From positions 558,001 through 622,000 of the forward strand of contig NZ_JADEKP010000001.1 of NCBI RefSeq assembly GCF_015234215.1: 64,000 nt of DNA, given 5' to 3'. The notes under the pieces are model-generated. The model saw nothing but the letters and a program-made list of their open reading frames with translations. It searched no databases and was not told where the DNA came from. This DNA is from Clostridium chrysemydis (GTDB taxonomy: Bacteria > Bacillota > Clostridia > Clostridiales > Clostridiaceae). The position numbers and the translations under genes are program-made. Below, piece by piece: positions 53,292 through 62,345 of the stretch (position 1 is its first letter; every line of letters begins with the position of its first letter).

Positions 53292-53489
53292 ATGACTACA
53301 AGCAATAAACCAGTTGTACCAGAAGCAAAATCAGGGTTAAATAACCTTAAAAATGAAGTAGCAAATGAGATGGGAATGCCAAATTATGAAAAAGAATATA
53401 AAGGTGATTTAAGTTCTAAACAAAACGGTAGCGTTGGTGGAGAAATGGTCAAAAGAATGGTTGAAAGCTACGAACAAGATCTTAAGTAA
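53292..53489 (+). CDS. alpha/beta-type small acid-soluble spore protein, second copy
   Basis: A 65-aa paralogue of the preceding gene: VVPEAKSGLNNLKNEVANEMG and GDLSSKQNGSVGGEMVKRMVESYE are nearly identical to it. The start is ATG 53292, with AAGGAGG 8 bases upstream; an in-frame ATG at 53253 would contain that SD. Duplication followed by divergence of the N terminus is evident. Forespore expression is expected from the protein family. Confidence 0.95.
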   Translation: MTTSNKPVVPEAKSGLNNLKNEVANEMGMPNYEKEYKGDLSSKQNGSVGGEMVKRMVESYEQDLK

Positions 53490-53508
53490 TAACCATATTT
53501 ATATATTT

Positions 53509-53537
53509 AAAAGACGCCTTAAAATAAGGCGTCTTTT
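53509..53537 (+). terminator. intrinsic terminator after the second SASP gene
   Basis: Stem AAAAGACGCCTTA / TAAGGCGTCTTTT with an AAA loop. The following stretch to 53848 has no supported gene; a stop-free tail at 53540-53628 lacks a start. Confidence 0.9.
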
Positions 53538-53848
53538 ACTAATTTTAGGTGAAGAAATAGATAATGATAAAGCAAAAGAAGAATTAGAGAAAATAATTTC
53601 AAAACTAAAGAGCCTTAATAAAAATTAAGTTAGACTATGATAATAAAAATAAGTTATTTATTAAGTAAATAAATGAAGATGCAATATATTTAAGTTTAAA
53701 CCTTTTTTTATCTATACTAATTTTAAAAATCATAATAGATATCATAAAAAATAACCTTTTAGCATACATTTACAAAATATTAAATTGTAGTTTTGAAATA
53801 AGACTTAAAGAAATGGTATATTTTGAATGTTAGAAGGTAGGTGATTAG

Positions 53849-54538
53849 ATGAAGAGCTTTAAAAGTGAAATAAATATCTACAGATTGATTTGGATATTTA
53901 TGATAGGTTCAGTTGGAGGCTATTGCGTAGAAATGCTTTGGTGCTATATAAAAAATGGATTTTTTGAGAGTAGACAAGGTGTTTTATATGGTCCTATAAG
54001 TCCAGTTTACGGAGTAGGATGTGTAGTTTTAACATTACTTTTATATAAAGTAATGCACAAAGACGGATTTATTATTTTCTTATTAAGTGCTGTTATTGGC
54101 GGCGTTTTTGAGTGGAGTTGCTCTTGGTTTCAGCAATTAACTACAGGTACTGTATCTTGGGTTTATAGCAGTAAAAGCATAAGTATAGGAGGAGGAAGGA
54201 CAAGTATTGAGTATTGTTTTTTCTGGGGAATTCTTGGGCTATTTTTTGTAAAAGAAATTTTCCCACTATTTCAAAAAATTATAAACCACTTTAAAGAAAG
54301 AACTGTAAAGGTCTGGGCTGTAATATTTGTGGTTTTTATGATACCAAATGTAACATTATCAATGCTTGCAATTAGAAGAGAAGTAGAGAGAATAGATGGA
54401 GTAAAGGCAACTACTTCTATAGATAGATTTTTAGATAAACATTATCCAAACTCCTATATGGAAAAAGTTTATCCAAATATGATTTTCTTAAATAAAGATA
54501 AGAGTTCAGATCAAACTAAAAATCAAAATGATAATTAA
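53849..54538 (+). CDS. putative ABC-transporter type IV (CmpB-like) membrane protein
   Basis: A 229-aa membrane protein with about five spans. GSVGGYCVEMLWCYIKNGFFESRQGVLYGPISPVYG is the signature region of this family, whose members are annotated as ABC transporter type IV proteins without experimental support; no ATPase gene is beside it. The C-terminal 60 residues are soluble and charged, with a HYPNSYMEKVYPN motif. AAGGTAGGTG precedes the ATG. Confidence 0.75.
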   Translation: MKSFKSEINIYRLIWIFMIGSVGGYCVEMLWCYIKNGFFESRQGVLYGPISPVYGVGCVVLTLLLYKVMHKDGFIIFLLSAVIGGVFEWSCSWFQQLTTGTVSWVYSSKSISIGGGRTSIEYCFFWGILGLFFVKEIFPLFQKIINHFKERTVKVWAVIFVVFMIPNVTLSMLAIRREVERIDGVKATTSIDRFLDKHYPNSYMEKVYPNMIFLNKDKSSDQTKNQNDN

Positions 54539-54542
54539 TTTA

Positions 54543-54591
54543 AATAATCCTAATCTTTTTATTATCTAAAAAGATTAGGATTATTTTTTTA
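54543..54591 (+). terminator. intrinsic terminator after the CmpB-like gene
   Basis: An 18-bp stem AATAATCCTAATCTTTTT / AAAAAGATTAGGATTATT with a 7-nt loop and T tail. Confidence 0.92.
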
Positions 54592-54765
54592 TAAGAAGAA
54601 TAGAATTTAAGTTTTAAATAAGAAAAAATAAATTTGGATTAATTGTTTAATTGCATAAAATATGTATAAAAGAGCCTCTTTTTGTAAATAATTCAGAAGT
54701 TAATAAATTATTATAATAAAATTTACAAAATAAATCTTTTTAATATATAAATTGTCAGAAAATTG

Positions 54766-54794
54766 TTGACATTATAAAAGTGAACGTTTACAAT
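54766..54794 (+). promoter_or_regulatory. ackA promoter with an overlapping cre-like site
   Basis: A -35 TTGACA (54766-54771), 17-base spacer and -10 TACAAT (54789-54794), close to consensus. Inside the spacer, on the minus strand, TGTAAACGTTCAC (54780-54792) matches the CcpA cre consensus with at most one mismatch. A bound CcpA would cover the core promoter, which suggests repression by good carbon sources rather than the activation known from Bacillus ackA, where cre lies upstream. Confidence 0.7.
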
Positions 54795-54892
54795 ATTGAT
54801 ACTATAAAGAAATATTATTTTAAAAAGGTCTGCTTGTTTACATTTAATTTATACAATGTTTTTAAGCATGTTTTGTTTGGGAGGTTACAAAA

Positions 54893-56080
54893 ATGAAAAT
54901 ACTTATAATTAATTGTGGAAGTTCATCATTAAAATATAGATTAATGAATATAGAAACAGAAGAAGCTATAGCTGATGGATTAGTAGAAAGAATAGGGCTT
55001 GATGAATCTAGACTAGTTCAAAAAGTTAACGGAGAAAAATATATTGTAGAAGCAGAAATAAAAGACCATAATGATGCAATAAATGAAGTTATTAAAGCAC
55101 TTACAGAAAAGACTCACGGAGTTATAAAAGATATGACTGAAATTACAGCTGTAGGTCATAGGGTAGTACACGGAGGAGAAAAGTATAATGAGTCTGTTTT
55201 AATTGACGAAAGTGTAATAGATTACTTAACTGAAATTAGTAATTTAGCACCACTTCATAACCCTGCTAACATAATAGGAATCAAATCTTGTCAAAAACAT
55301 ATGCCGAATGTTCCAATGGTTGCAGTATTTGATACAGCATTTCATCAAACTTTAAAACCAGAAAGTTTTATTTATGCAATAGACTATAATTTATATAAAA
55401 ATAATAAAATAAGAAAATATGGTTTCCATGGAACATCTCATAAATATGTTTCAAACAAATTAGCTGAAGTTTTAGGTAAAAATTTAAAAGATCTAAAAAT
55501 TGTTAGTTGTCATCTAGGAAACGGTGCAAGCCTTGCAGCTATAAAAGATGGAAAGAGTATGGATACTACTATGGGATTTACTCCTTTAGCTGGAGTCCCT
55601 ATGGGAACTAGATGTGGAAATATCGACCCATCGATCATTCCATTTTTAATAACTGATTGTGGTTATAAAATGGAAGAAGTTAGTGATATATTAAATAAAA
55701 AGTCAGGAGTATTAGGAATCTCTGGAGTAAGTTCTGATTTTAGAGATATAGAAGCGGCTGCTGAAAATGGAAATGAAAGAGCAAAGCTTGCTTTAGATAT
55801 CTTCCATTATAGAATAAGAGCAGAGATAGGCGCACTTATAGCTAATATGGGTGGAGTTGATGCAATTATATTTACAGCAGGAGTTGGAGAAAACTCACCA
55901 GAAACTAGAGAAGAGTGTTTAAAAGGTTTTGAATTCTTAGGTTTAGAATTAGATAAAGAAAAAAATAAAGTTAGGGGAAAAATTGCTGAAATAACTACAG
56001 AGGAATCTAAAGTTAAAGCATTTGTAATTCCAACTAACGAAGAACTTATGATTGCAAAAGATACTAAAAAATTAATCTAA
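54893..56080 (+). CDS. ackA: acetate kinase
   Basis: Converts acetyl phosphate and ADP to acetate and ATP, the energy-yielding step of acetate fermentation. The 395-aa protein has [10 protein letters not shown] at the N terminus, [23 protein letters not shown] (His), [12 protein letters not shown] and [20 protein letters not shown] precedes the ATG. There is no pta gene upstream, unlike the common pta-ackA order of clostridia, so pta must lie elsewhere or this is a second acetate kinase. Confidence 0.95.
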   Translation: MKILIINCGSSSLKYRLMNIETEEAIADGLVERIGLDESRLVQKVNGEKYIVEAEIKDHNDAINEVIKALTEKTHGVIKDMTEITAVGHRVVHGGEKYNESVLIDESVIDYLTEISNLAPLHNPANIIGIKSCQKHMPNVPMVAVFDTAFHQTLKPESFIYAIDYNLYKNNKIRKYGFHGTSHKYVSNKLAEVLGKNLKDLKIVSCHLGNGASLAAIKDGKSMDTTMGFTPLAGVPMGTRCGNIDPSIIPFLITDCGYKMEEVSDILNKKSGVLGISGVSSDFRDIEAAAENGNERAKLALDIFHYRIRAEIGALIANMGGVDAIIFTAGVGENSPETREECLKGFEFLGLELDKEKNKVRGKIAEITTEESKVKAFVIPTNEELMIAKDTKKLI

Positions 56081-56089
56081 TTTAAAAAT

Positions 56090-56131
56090 AAAGGCATAGG
56101 GAGTTTTATTTTTTCCTATGTCTTTTTTTTT
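56090..56131 (+). terminator. intrinsic terminator after ackA
   Basis: Stem AAAGGCATAGG / CCTATGTCTTT (one G-T pair) with a 14-nt loop and a T9 tail. Confidence 0.82.
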
Positions 56132-56229
56132 ATGAAAAGCTTTATTTTAATTAAGTGTCAATTAGTGATTCATCTGCAAAGGAAGGGAAAGAGGAATTAT
56201 TATCTATAATTTTAAAAGAGGAGTAAGTT

Positions 56230-56610
56230 ATGAACGAGAAATACTTAGATGTTGACCTATATTTAAGTCAACTGATAGACGAACCAAAAGAATGGACTAA
56301 GATTTTTGTTGACTACATGCGTGAGAATTATAATGAATTAGAAGAAGTTATATCTTTTAAAATGCCTACTTACAAAATTGGAAGTGGTAAAGAAAGAAAT
56401 TATATAGCATTTGGATATGGTAAAGCACATTTTTCATTACATTCAATGGATTTTGAATATATAGCGGAAATGAAAAAAAGGTTATCAAAGCCTGGAAAAG
56501 GTAAGGGATGTGTGAATGTTCCTTTTGATAAACCAGAAGAAAGAATTATTTTATTTGAAGCAATTAATTCTATTGTAGAGAGGAAAATAAATAAAATATA
56601 TGGTAAGTAA
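56230..56610 (+). CDS. DUF1801/YdhG-like protein
   Basis: A 126-aa soluble protein. FKMPTYKIGSGKERNYIAFGYGKAHFSLHSM and GKGCVNVPFDKPEER are the conserved blocks of this family, which adopts a small alpha/beta fold of unknown function. AAAGAGGAG precedes the ATG. It is isolated and has no clear terminator; the 150-base gap to the next gene is AT-rich. Confidence 0.72.
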   Translation: MNEKYLDVDLYLSQLIDEPKEWTKIFVDYMRENYNELEEVISFKMPTYKIGSGKERNYIAFGYGKAHFSLHSMDFEYIAEMKKRLSKPGKGKGCVNVPFDKPEERIILFEAINSIVERKINKIYGK

Positions 56611-56763
56611 ATTAAGATTTTCTTTACTACTTTCTTCTTATATGACTATTTTGGATCTTGGTTTAAAACAAAGAGTATTTAAATAAAAGGCTAAATTTAA
56701 AATTATATTAACCCTTATGAATAAAAAGAAATGTTAGAGAAAAAATAATTTTGAGGTGATTTG

Positions 56764-57783
56764 ATGTTTATACCAAATAGAATTATTTTTAATAAGGGTG
56801 CACTAGATTATGATATAGGAAAAGCGGTTTTTGAAAAATTCAAAGAAAATAAAAATATTGAAATAATAAATTCTAGCAATAATCGTATAAAAGAATATAT
56901 CAAAGGAGAAAACACAAAAGAATATTTTTTCAATGGAAAAAAGACATTGGTTTTAGGAGTTAAAGGCAAAGGAAAGTTTCAAAGTTGCAAGCCATCAGCT
57001 AACTATCAGTTGCCTCTTTTAAGTGGATGTATGGGTGAGTGTGAGTATTGTTATTTAAATACTAATTTAAGTGATAAACCTTATATTAAAGTTAATGTTA
57101 ATATTTCAGAGATTTTAGATAAGGCTAAAGAATATATAAACGAGAGAAAGCCTGAGATTACGATTTTCGAAGGGGCTGCAACTTCTGACCCTCTTCCAGT
57201 AGAACCCTATACAAAAATTTTATCTAAAACTATAGAGTTTTTTTCTAAGGAGGAGTTTGGTAGATTTAGATTTGTAACTAAATATAATTTTGTGGATTCT
57301 TTATTATCTTTAAATCATAATGGACACACAGAAATAAGGTTTACTTTAAATACTGAAAAAATAATAGGGCAGTATGAAAATAAGACTGCTAGTTTAGAAA
57401 AGCGAATAAAAGCTAGCAAAAAGGTATTAGATGCAGGGTATAAGGTTGGCTACGTTATAGCCCCAGTATTTATTTATGAAAACTTTAAAGAGGATTATAA
57501 AAATCTTTTACTTAAAATAAAAGAAGAAATTAAAGATTACGATGGTAAAATAACCTTTGAAGTAATTTCTCATAGGTATACTCTTCGTGCAAAAGAAATA
57601 ATAAACGAAGTATACGAAAACAATACCCTTCCTATGGAGGAAGAATCAAGAAGTTTTAAATTTGGTCAATTTGGCTATGGAAAATATTTATACAAAAAAG
57701 AAGATTTAAAAGAAATAAAAGAATTTTTTAATGAGGAGATATCAAAAATATTTAATAACTACGAAATTCTTTATATTATTTAA
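56764..57783 (+). CDS. SPL-family radical SAM protein (spore photoproduct lyase-like) with Ala at the catalytic Cys position
   Basis: A 339-aa radical SAM enzyme. The cluster motif is CMGECEYC (C89, C93, C96, the CxxxCxxC spacing of SplB). In characterised spore photoproduct lyases the hydrogen donor Cys (Cys141 of B. subtilis) lies in a motif ending CTSD; here the motif is FEGAATSD with Ala139 in that place, and no Cys follows C96. It may therefore use another donor or act on another substrate. GAGGTGA places the start at ATG 56764. The SASP genes 3-4 kb upstream fit a spore role. Confidence 0.75.
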   Translation: MFIPNRIIFNKGALDYDIGKAVFEKFKENKNIEIINSSNNRIKEYIKGENTKEYFFNGKKTLVLGVKGKGKFQSCKPSANYQLPLLSGCMGECEYCYLNTNLSDKPYIKVNVNISEILDKAKEYINERKPEITIFEGAATSDPLPVEPYTKILSKTIEFFSKEEFGRFRFVTKYNFVDSLLSLNHNGHTEIRFTLNTEKIIGQYENKTASLEKRIKASKKVLDAGYKVGYVIAPVFIYENFKEDYKNLLLKIKEEIKDYDGKITFEVISHRYTLRAKEIINEVYENNTLPMEEESRSFKFGQFGYGKYLYKKEDLKEIKEFFNEEISKIFNNYEILYII

Positions 57784-57914
57784 ATATAATAGGAGTCTTT
57801 TTCTAGGCTTCTATTATTTTTGCAAAAATATATGGATATAAATACAAAAAAAGTAAAAAACAATATGCTAAAATATTATTTGCTAAAAATTACAAACAAC
57901 TTAGATTAATTGTA

Positions 57915-57944
57915 TTGACATAGAAGTAAATACCGTGGTATTCT
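57915..57944 (+). promoter_or_regulatory. pyr operon promoter with an internal palindrome
   Basis: A -35 TTGACA (57915-57920) and -10 TATTCT (57939-57944) with an 18-base spacer. The palindrome AATACC-GT-GGTATT (57929-57942) fills the spacer and overlaps the -10, so a repressor could occupy it. Confidence 0.6.
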
Positions 57945-57965
57945 TATGCAAAGATAACCTTTAAT

Positions 57966-58100
57966 TTGATCCAGAGAGATCAATAAGGAAGATATATTAT
58001 ATAGTGGATAAACTATACCTTCCTTTAGCAAAAATACAGGAATGGTATTTTTTTTATACTAAAATAAGACTTCCCTTTAATTTTAACACAGAGAGGTTAA
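57966..58100 (+). promoter_or_regulatory. PyrR-type attenuator leader of the pyr operon
   Basis: The hairpin TTGATC-CAGAGA-GATCAA (57966-57983) has the CCAGAGAG core of PyrR binding loops with compensated stem pairs. Next is a hairpin AAGGAA / TTCCTT with TATAGT / ACTATA inside (57985-58025), then a terminator AAAAATAC / GTATTTTT with a T8 tail (58030-58055). A second PyrR-like loop, TTAAC-ACAGAGAG-GTTAA (58083-58100), stands immediately before the pyrB SD. High UMP should favour termination and perhaps SD occlusion. The pyrR gene itself is not in the window. Confidence 0.7.
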
Positions 58101-58117
58101 GAAGGAGTGATATTATT

Positions 58118-59041
58118 ATGTTAAAAGACAGACATTTAATCGACCCAAGTGACTTTAGTTTAGAGGAGCTAAACGAAGTATTCACTTTAGCAGAAAAAAT
58201 CATTAAAAATCCAAAGGAGTTTAGTCACATTTGTGATAACAAAATCCTAGCAACTCTATTTTACGAGCCTAGTACAAGAACTAGATTCAGCTTTGAATCA
58301 GCTATGATGAAACTAGGTGGTAGCGTCTTAGGGTTCTCAGAACCTAATTCAACATCAGCCTCAAAAGGAGAAACTTTAGCAGATACAATTACAATGGTAT
58401 CTATCTATTCAGATATTATTGCAATGAGACATCCAAAAGAAGGATCAGCTAGAGTCGCAAGTCTATACTCAAATTCACCAGTAATAAACGCAGGTGATGG
58501 AGGGCATCAACATCCAACTCAAACTTTAACAGATCTACTTACAATAAAAGAATTAAAAGGTGACTTAAAAAATAAAGTCATAGGAATTTGCGGAGACTTA
58601 AAATACGGAAGAACAGTTCATTCGCTAATAAAGGCAATGTCAAGATACGAAGGAAATGAATTTGTTTTAATATCACCAAAAGAACTTAGAATTCCAGAAT
58701 ATATAAGAGAAGAGATATTAGTTAAAAATAATATCAAATTTAAAGAAGTAGAAAAGCTTGAAGATGTAATTGATGAAGTAGACATTCTATATATGACAAG
58801 AATCCAAAAAGAAAGATTTTTCAACGAAGAAGAATATATAAGACTTAAAGATAGCTATGTTTTAGATATGGAAAAGATGGATAAAGCTAAAAATGACATG
58901 ATAGTTATGCACCCGCTTCCAAGAGTTAATGAAATCTCAGTAGAAGTAGATAAAGATAGTCGTGCAAAATATTTCGCTCAAGCGGAGTATGGAATGTATG
59001 TAAGAATGGCATTAATATGCAAATTATTGGGGGTGGCTTAA
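58118..59041 (+). CDS. pyrB: aspartate carbamoyltransferase catalytic subunit
   Basis: Condenses carbamoyl phosphate with aspartate, the committed step of pyrimidine synthesis. The 307-aa chain has [15 protein letters not shown] (carbamoyl phosphate loop), [11 protein letters not shown] and MHPLPRV. The frame extends upstream to a GTG at 58004, but that region is the attenuator; AAGGAG at 58103 places the start at ATG 58118. The regulatory subunit gene follows after one base. Confidence 0.95.
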   Translation: MLKDRHLIDPSDFSLEELNEVFTLAEKIIKNPKEFSHICDNKILATLFYEPSTRTRFSFESAMMKLGGSVLGFSEPNSTSASKGETLADTITMVSIYSDIIAMRHPKEGSARVASLYSNSPVINAGDGGHQHPTQTLTDLLTIKELKGDLKNKVIGICGDLKYGRTVHSLIKAMSRYEGNEFVLISPKELRIPEYIREEILVKNNIKFKEVEKLEDVIDEVDILYMTRIQKERFFNEEEYIRLKDSYVLDMEKMDKAKNDMIVMHPLPRVNEISVEVDKDSRAKYFAQAEYGMYVRMALICKLLGVA

Positions 59042-59042
59042 T

Positions 59043-59468
59043 ATGTTAGAGATTACAAGTATTAAAAACGGATTTGTTATAGACCATATAGAGGCAGGTA
59101 AGGGAATTAAAATTTTCAACCATTTAAAATTAAACGAAACAGATTTAAGTGTAGCATTAATAATGAATGCACAAAGCGATAGATTAGGAAAAAAAGATAT
59201 TATAAAAATTGAAGGAATAGATAATTTAGACTACACAGCACTAGCTATGTTAGCACCTAGAGTATCAGTAAACGAAGTAAGAAATGAAAAGATAGTAAAT
59301 AAATTCAAGCCAGAACTACCAGAAGTAGTTGAAGGAATATTAACTTGTGAAAACGAAAGATGTATAACTAAAGATGAAACATACGTACCTCACACATTTA
59401 AACTAGTTGATAGAAATTTAGGAACTTATAGATGTGAGTATTGTGACCACACTTCAAAGTTAATATAA
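59043..59468 (+). CDS. pyrI: aspartate carbamoyltransferase regulatory subunit
   Basis: Gives PyrB allosteric control by nucleotides. The 141-aa protein has an N-terminal nucleotide-binding domain (IKNGFVIDHIEAGKGIKI) and a C-terminal zinc domain with four Cys (CENERC and CEYC). Its presence means the catalytic subunit is of the E. coli-like holoenzyme type rather than the Bacillus trimer. The start codon lies one base after the pyrB stop. Confidence 0.95.
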   Translation: MLEITSIKNGFVIDHIEAGKGIKIFNHLKLNETDLSVALIMNAQSDRLGKKDIIKIEGIDNLDYTALAMLAPRVSVNEVRNEKIVNKFKPELPEVVEGILTCENERCITKDETYVPHTFKLVDRNLGTYRCEYCDHTSKLI

Positions 59469-59486
59469 ATTAAAAGGGGCGAGAAC

Positions 59487-60686
59487 ATGAATTTATTAAT
59501 AAAAAATGGTAATATAGTAGATTTTAGCGGAAGTTTTCTTGGTGATATATATATTGAAAATGGTTTAATTAAAGAAATCGGAGTAGATATAAATAAAGAA
59601 AATACAGAAGTTATAGATGCGAAAGGGCAAACTATTATGCCAGCTTTTGTAGATACTCACGCACACTTTAGGGACCCAGGGTTAACTTATAAAGAAGATT
59701 TAGAAACTGGAATGAGATCTGCTTATAAGGGTGGGTTTACAGGAGTTTGCTTGATGGGGAACACGAACCCAACATGTTCTAGCCCTGAAGTATTTAATTA
59801 TATAAAAGAAAAAGAGAAAGAATTAAATCTAATAGATGTAGTTCAAGGAGTTACTATAACTAAAAACTTCGATGGTAAAACTTTAAGTCACTTAGATCTT
59901 TTTAAAGAAGATAAAAGAGTTAAAGTTATAACTGATGATGGGGTTGGAGTTAATAACTCAGAGACAATGTATGAAGCTATGAAAATAGCAAAAGAAAATA
60001 ACTGGGTAGTTATGTCTCATGCTGAAAATAAAGAGTTTTCTAAAATTTCTATGAGAATTGCAGAAAATTTAATGACTATAAGAGATATAGAACTTGCAAA
60101 GATAACAAAGGCAAACTTGCATTTGTCTCATGTTAGCACAAAGGAAGCTATAGCTTATATAGAAGAGGCAAGAGAAAAGGGATTTAAAAATATAACTTGC
60201 GAAGTTACGCCACATCATATAGCACTTACGTCTGATGTAAGTAATTATAGAGTAAATCCTCCAATTAGAGAAAAGGATGATGTTTTAGCTATAATTAAAG
60301 CTATAAAAGATGAAAATGTACTTTGTATAGGAACGGATCATGCACCACATACAAAGGAAGACAAAGAAAAAGGTTCTCCAGGACTTGTAGGACTTGAAAC
60401 TGCCTTTTCAATTTGTTATACAAAACTTGTAAAGAGTGGGCATATAAACTTAGAGGATTTAAGTAAACTTTTATCAAAAAATCCTGGGAGTCTTCTAAAT
60501 ATGAATAAGGGTAAAATTCAATTAGGGTATGACGGCGATTTAGTATTGGTAGATTTAGAGAGAGAAGTAGTTATAAATAGTGAAGAATTTTTATCAAAGG
60601 GGAAAAATACACCTTTTGAAGGAATGAAATTCTTTGGAGAAGTCCTTTTAACTATAAAAGGCGGAAAAATATTATATAAAAAATAG
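59487..60686 (+). CDS. pyrC: dihydroorotase
   Basis: Cyclises carbamoyl aspartate to dihydroorotate. A 399-aa class I enzyme: [20 protein letters not shown] (metal His pair and substrate loop), [22 protein letters not shown] and GTDHAPHT. The typical carbamylated Lys of some class I enzymes is not evident; clostridial PyrC commonly uses an Asp there (DDGVGVNN). AAAAGGGG precedes the ATG. Confidence 0.94.
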   Translation: MNLLIKNGNIVDFSGSFLGDIYIENGLIKEIGVDINKENTEVIDAKGQTIMPAFVDTHAHFRDPGLTYKEDLETGMRSAYKGGFTGVCLMGNTNPTCSSPEVFNYIKEKEKELNLIDVVQGVTITKNFDGKTLSHLDLFKEDKRVKVITDDGVGVNNSETMYEAMKIAKENNWVVMSHAENKEFSKISMRIAENLMTIRDIELAKITKANLHLSHVSTKEAIAYIEEAREKGFKNITCEVTPHHIALTSDVSNYRVNPPIREKDDVLAIIKAIKDENVLCIGTDHAPHTKEDKEKGSPGLVGLETAFSICYTKLVKSGHINLEDLSKLLSKNPGSLLNMNKGKIQLGYDGDLVLVDLEREVVINSEEFLSKGKNTPFEGMKFFGEVLLTIKGGKILYKK

Positions 60687-60702
60687 TGGGGGTATAGAAT
60701 AT

Positions 60703-61575
60703 ATGAAAAGTTCAATAATTGATAAATTATATAAGAGAGTTTCAGAAAGAGGAGTAGTTTGCGTAGGGCTAGATACATCTTTAGACTATATCCCAGAATT
60801 CATAAAAAGTGGCAAGAGCGCAAAAGATGCTATAGTAGAGTTTAATAAAGCTATTATAGATAAAACAGAAGATGTTGCATCTTGCTTTAAAGTTCAAATT
60901 GCTTATTATGAAGCGTTAGGAATCGAAGGATTAATAGCTTATAAAGAAACTTTAGAGTATTTAAGAGAAAAAGATTTAATAATAATTGCAGATATAAAAA
61001 GAGGCGATATAGCAGCTACTGCTAAAATGTATGCAAAAGCACATTTTGAAGGGGATTTTGAAGCTGATTTTATAACTTTAAATCCTTATATGGGAATGGA
61101 TAGTATAGAGCCTTACCTAGATTACATTAAAGAGGGAAATAAGGGAATCTTTAGCTTAGTTAGAACTTCAAATAGCGGAGCTTTAGATATTGAATACATA
61201 AAAGATAAAGACGGAAATAACGTTTATGATATAGTTGGGGAAAAAGTACTTAAAATGGGGCTAGAATTTAAAGGGGATTCTGGTTACACACCTTTAGGTG
61301 GGGTTATCGGATGTACGCATATTGAAGAGGGGGCATTAATTAGAAATAGATTAAAAGAGATGTTTTTCTTAATACCGGGCTATGGGGTACAAGGTGGAAA
61401 AGCAGAAGATGTAGCACTTTATTTAAATAATGGAAATGGTGGAGTAGTAAATTCATCAAGAGGAATATTACTTGCATACAAAAAAGCAAATAGACCTGAA
61501 AAAGATTTTGCAATATGTGCAAGAGAAGAAGCTATAAGAATGAGAGATGAAATTAGAGAAGCTTGTAATAGATAG
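60703..61575 (+). CDS. pyrF: orotidine 5'-phosphate decarboxylase, type 2
   Basis: Makes UMP from OMP. The 290-aa protein belongs to the longer type 2 group: CVGLDTSLDYIPEF at the N terminus, IADIKRGDIAATA with the catalytic Lys/Asp array, FITLNPYMGMDSIEPY, and the phosphate-binding PGYGVQGG. GTGGGGG precedes the ATG. Confidence 0.95.
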   Translation: MKSSIIDKLYKRVSERGVVCVGLDTSLDYIPEFIKSGKSAKDAIVEFNKAIIDKTEDVASCFKVQIAYYEALGIEGLIAYKETLEYLREKDLIIIADIKRGDIAATAKMYAKAHFEGDFEADFITLNPYMGMDSIEPYLDYIKEGNKGIFSLVRTSNSGALDIEYIKDKDGNNVYDIVGEKVLKMGLEFKGDSGYTPLGGVIGCTHIEEGALIRNRLKEMFFLIPGYGVQGGKAEDVALYLNNGNGGVVNSSRGILLAYKKANRPEKDFAICAREEAIRMRDEIREACNR

Positions 61576-61588
61576 GAGTGTTATTTAA

Positions 61589-62329
61589 ATGAAGGTTTCA
61601 TACGATAAAGTTAAAGTTTTAGAAAATGAAAATATAGTATCTAATATATATAAATTAGTAGTAGAAGATAAAAAAGAAATAAAAGCAGGTCAGTTTTATA
61701 TGCTAAAAGTGAATAACTCACTACTAGGAAGGCCTATAAGTATTTGCGAAAAAGAAGATGATAAATTAACTTTTTTATATGCAGTAGTAGGAAAAGGAAC
61801 TAAAGAGATAAGTAATTTTAAAAAAGAAGATGAGATCTTTATAACAGGGCCTCTTGGAAATGGATTTAACGTATATGAAAACTTAGGGAAAGTTGCTTTA
61901 GTTTGTGGTGGGATCGGAACTGCACCTATGGTTCAAGTAGCTAAAGAATTAAAATCTAGAAATAATGCAAGTGAAATTGATGTATATGCAGGGTTTAGAG
62001 ATGAAATATATCTAAAAGAAGAACTAGAAAAATATAGTGATAATTTAAATATTTCAACAAACACAGGAAGTTTTGGACATAAGGGATTTGTAACTGATTT
62101 ATTAAACCCTGAAAATTATGATGTAGTTTTATGTTGCGGACCTGAAATAATGATGAAAAAAGTTATAGAGATGTGCAAAGACACTAATACTAAAGTTTTT
62201 GTTTCTATGGAAAAACATATGGCCTGCGGAGTTGGTGCATGCCTTGTATGTACTTGTAAGACAAAAGATGGTCACAAGAGAGCTTGTAAAGATGGTCCAG
62301 TTTTTGATGGAAATTACGTAGAGCTATAG
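61589..62329 (+). CDS. pyrK: dihydroorotate dehydrogenase electron transfer subunit
   Basis: Links PyrD to NAD through FAD and a [2Fe-2S] cluster. The 246-aa protein has the FAD-binding RPISICE block, the NAD-binding [17 protein letters not shown] block and a C-terminal cluster motif [11 protein letters not shown] plus a fourth Cys in [14 protein letters not shown] precedes the ATG; the partner gene follows after 16 bases. Confidence 0.95.
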   Translation: MKVSYDKVKVLENENIVSNIYKLVVEDKKEIKAGQFYMLKVNNSLLGRPISICEKEDDKLTFLYAVVGKGTKEISNFKKEDEIFITGPLGNGFNVYENLGKVALVCGGIGTAPMVQVAKELKSRNNASEIDVYAGFRDEIYLKEELEKYSDNLNISTNTGSFGHKGFVTDLLNPENYDVVLCCGPEIMMKKVIEMCKDTNTKVFVSMEKHMACGVGACLVCTCKTKDGHKRACKDGPVFDGNYVEL

Positions 62330-62345
62330 GTTAAGGAGAGATAAT

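Noticed and set aside
53434-53628. A 64-codon frame overlapping the second SASP gene and ending in a helix-like tail
   Set aside because: It runs through the SASP coding region and its terminator hairpin in another frame. The tail (53540-53628) has no start codon with an SD.
58004-58117. A 38-codon N-terminal extension of pyrB from GTG 58004
   Set aside because: This stretch is the attenuator and second PyrR-like loop; a strong AAGGAG and the normal PyrB N terminus place the start at 58118.
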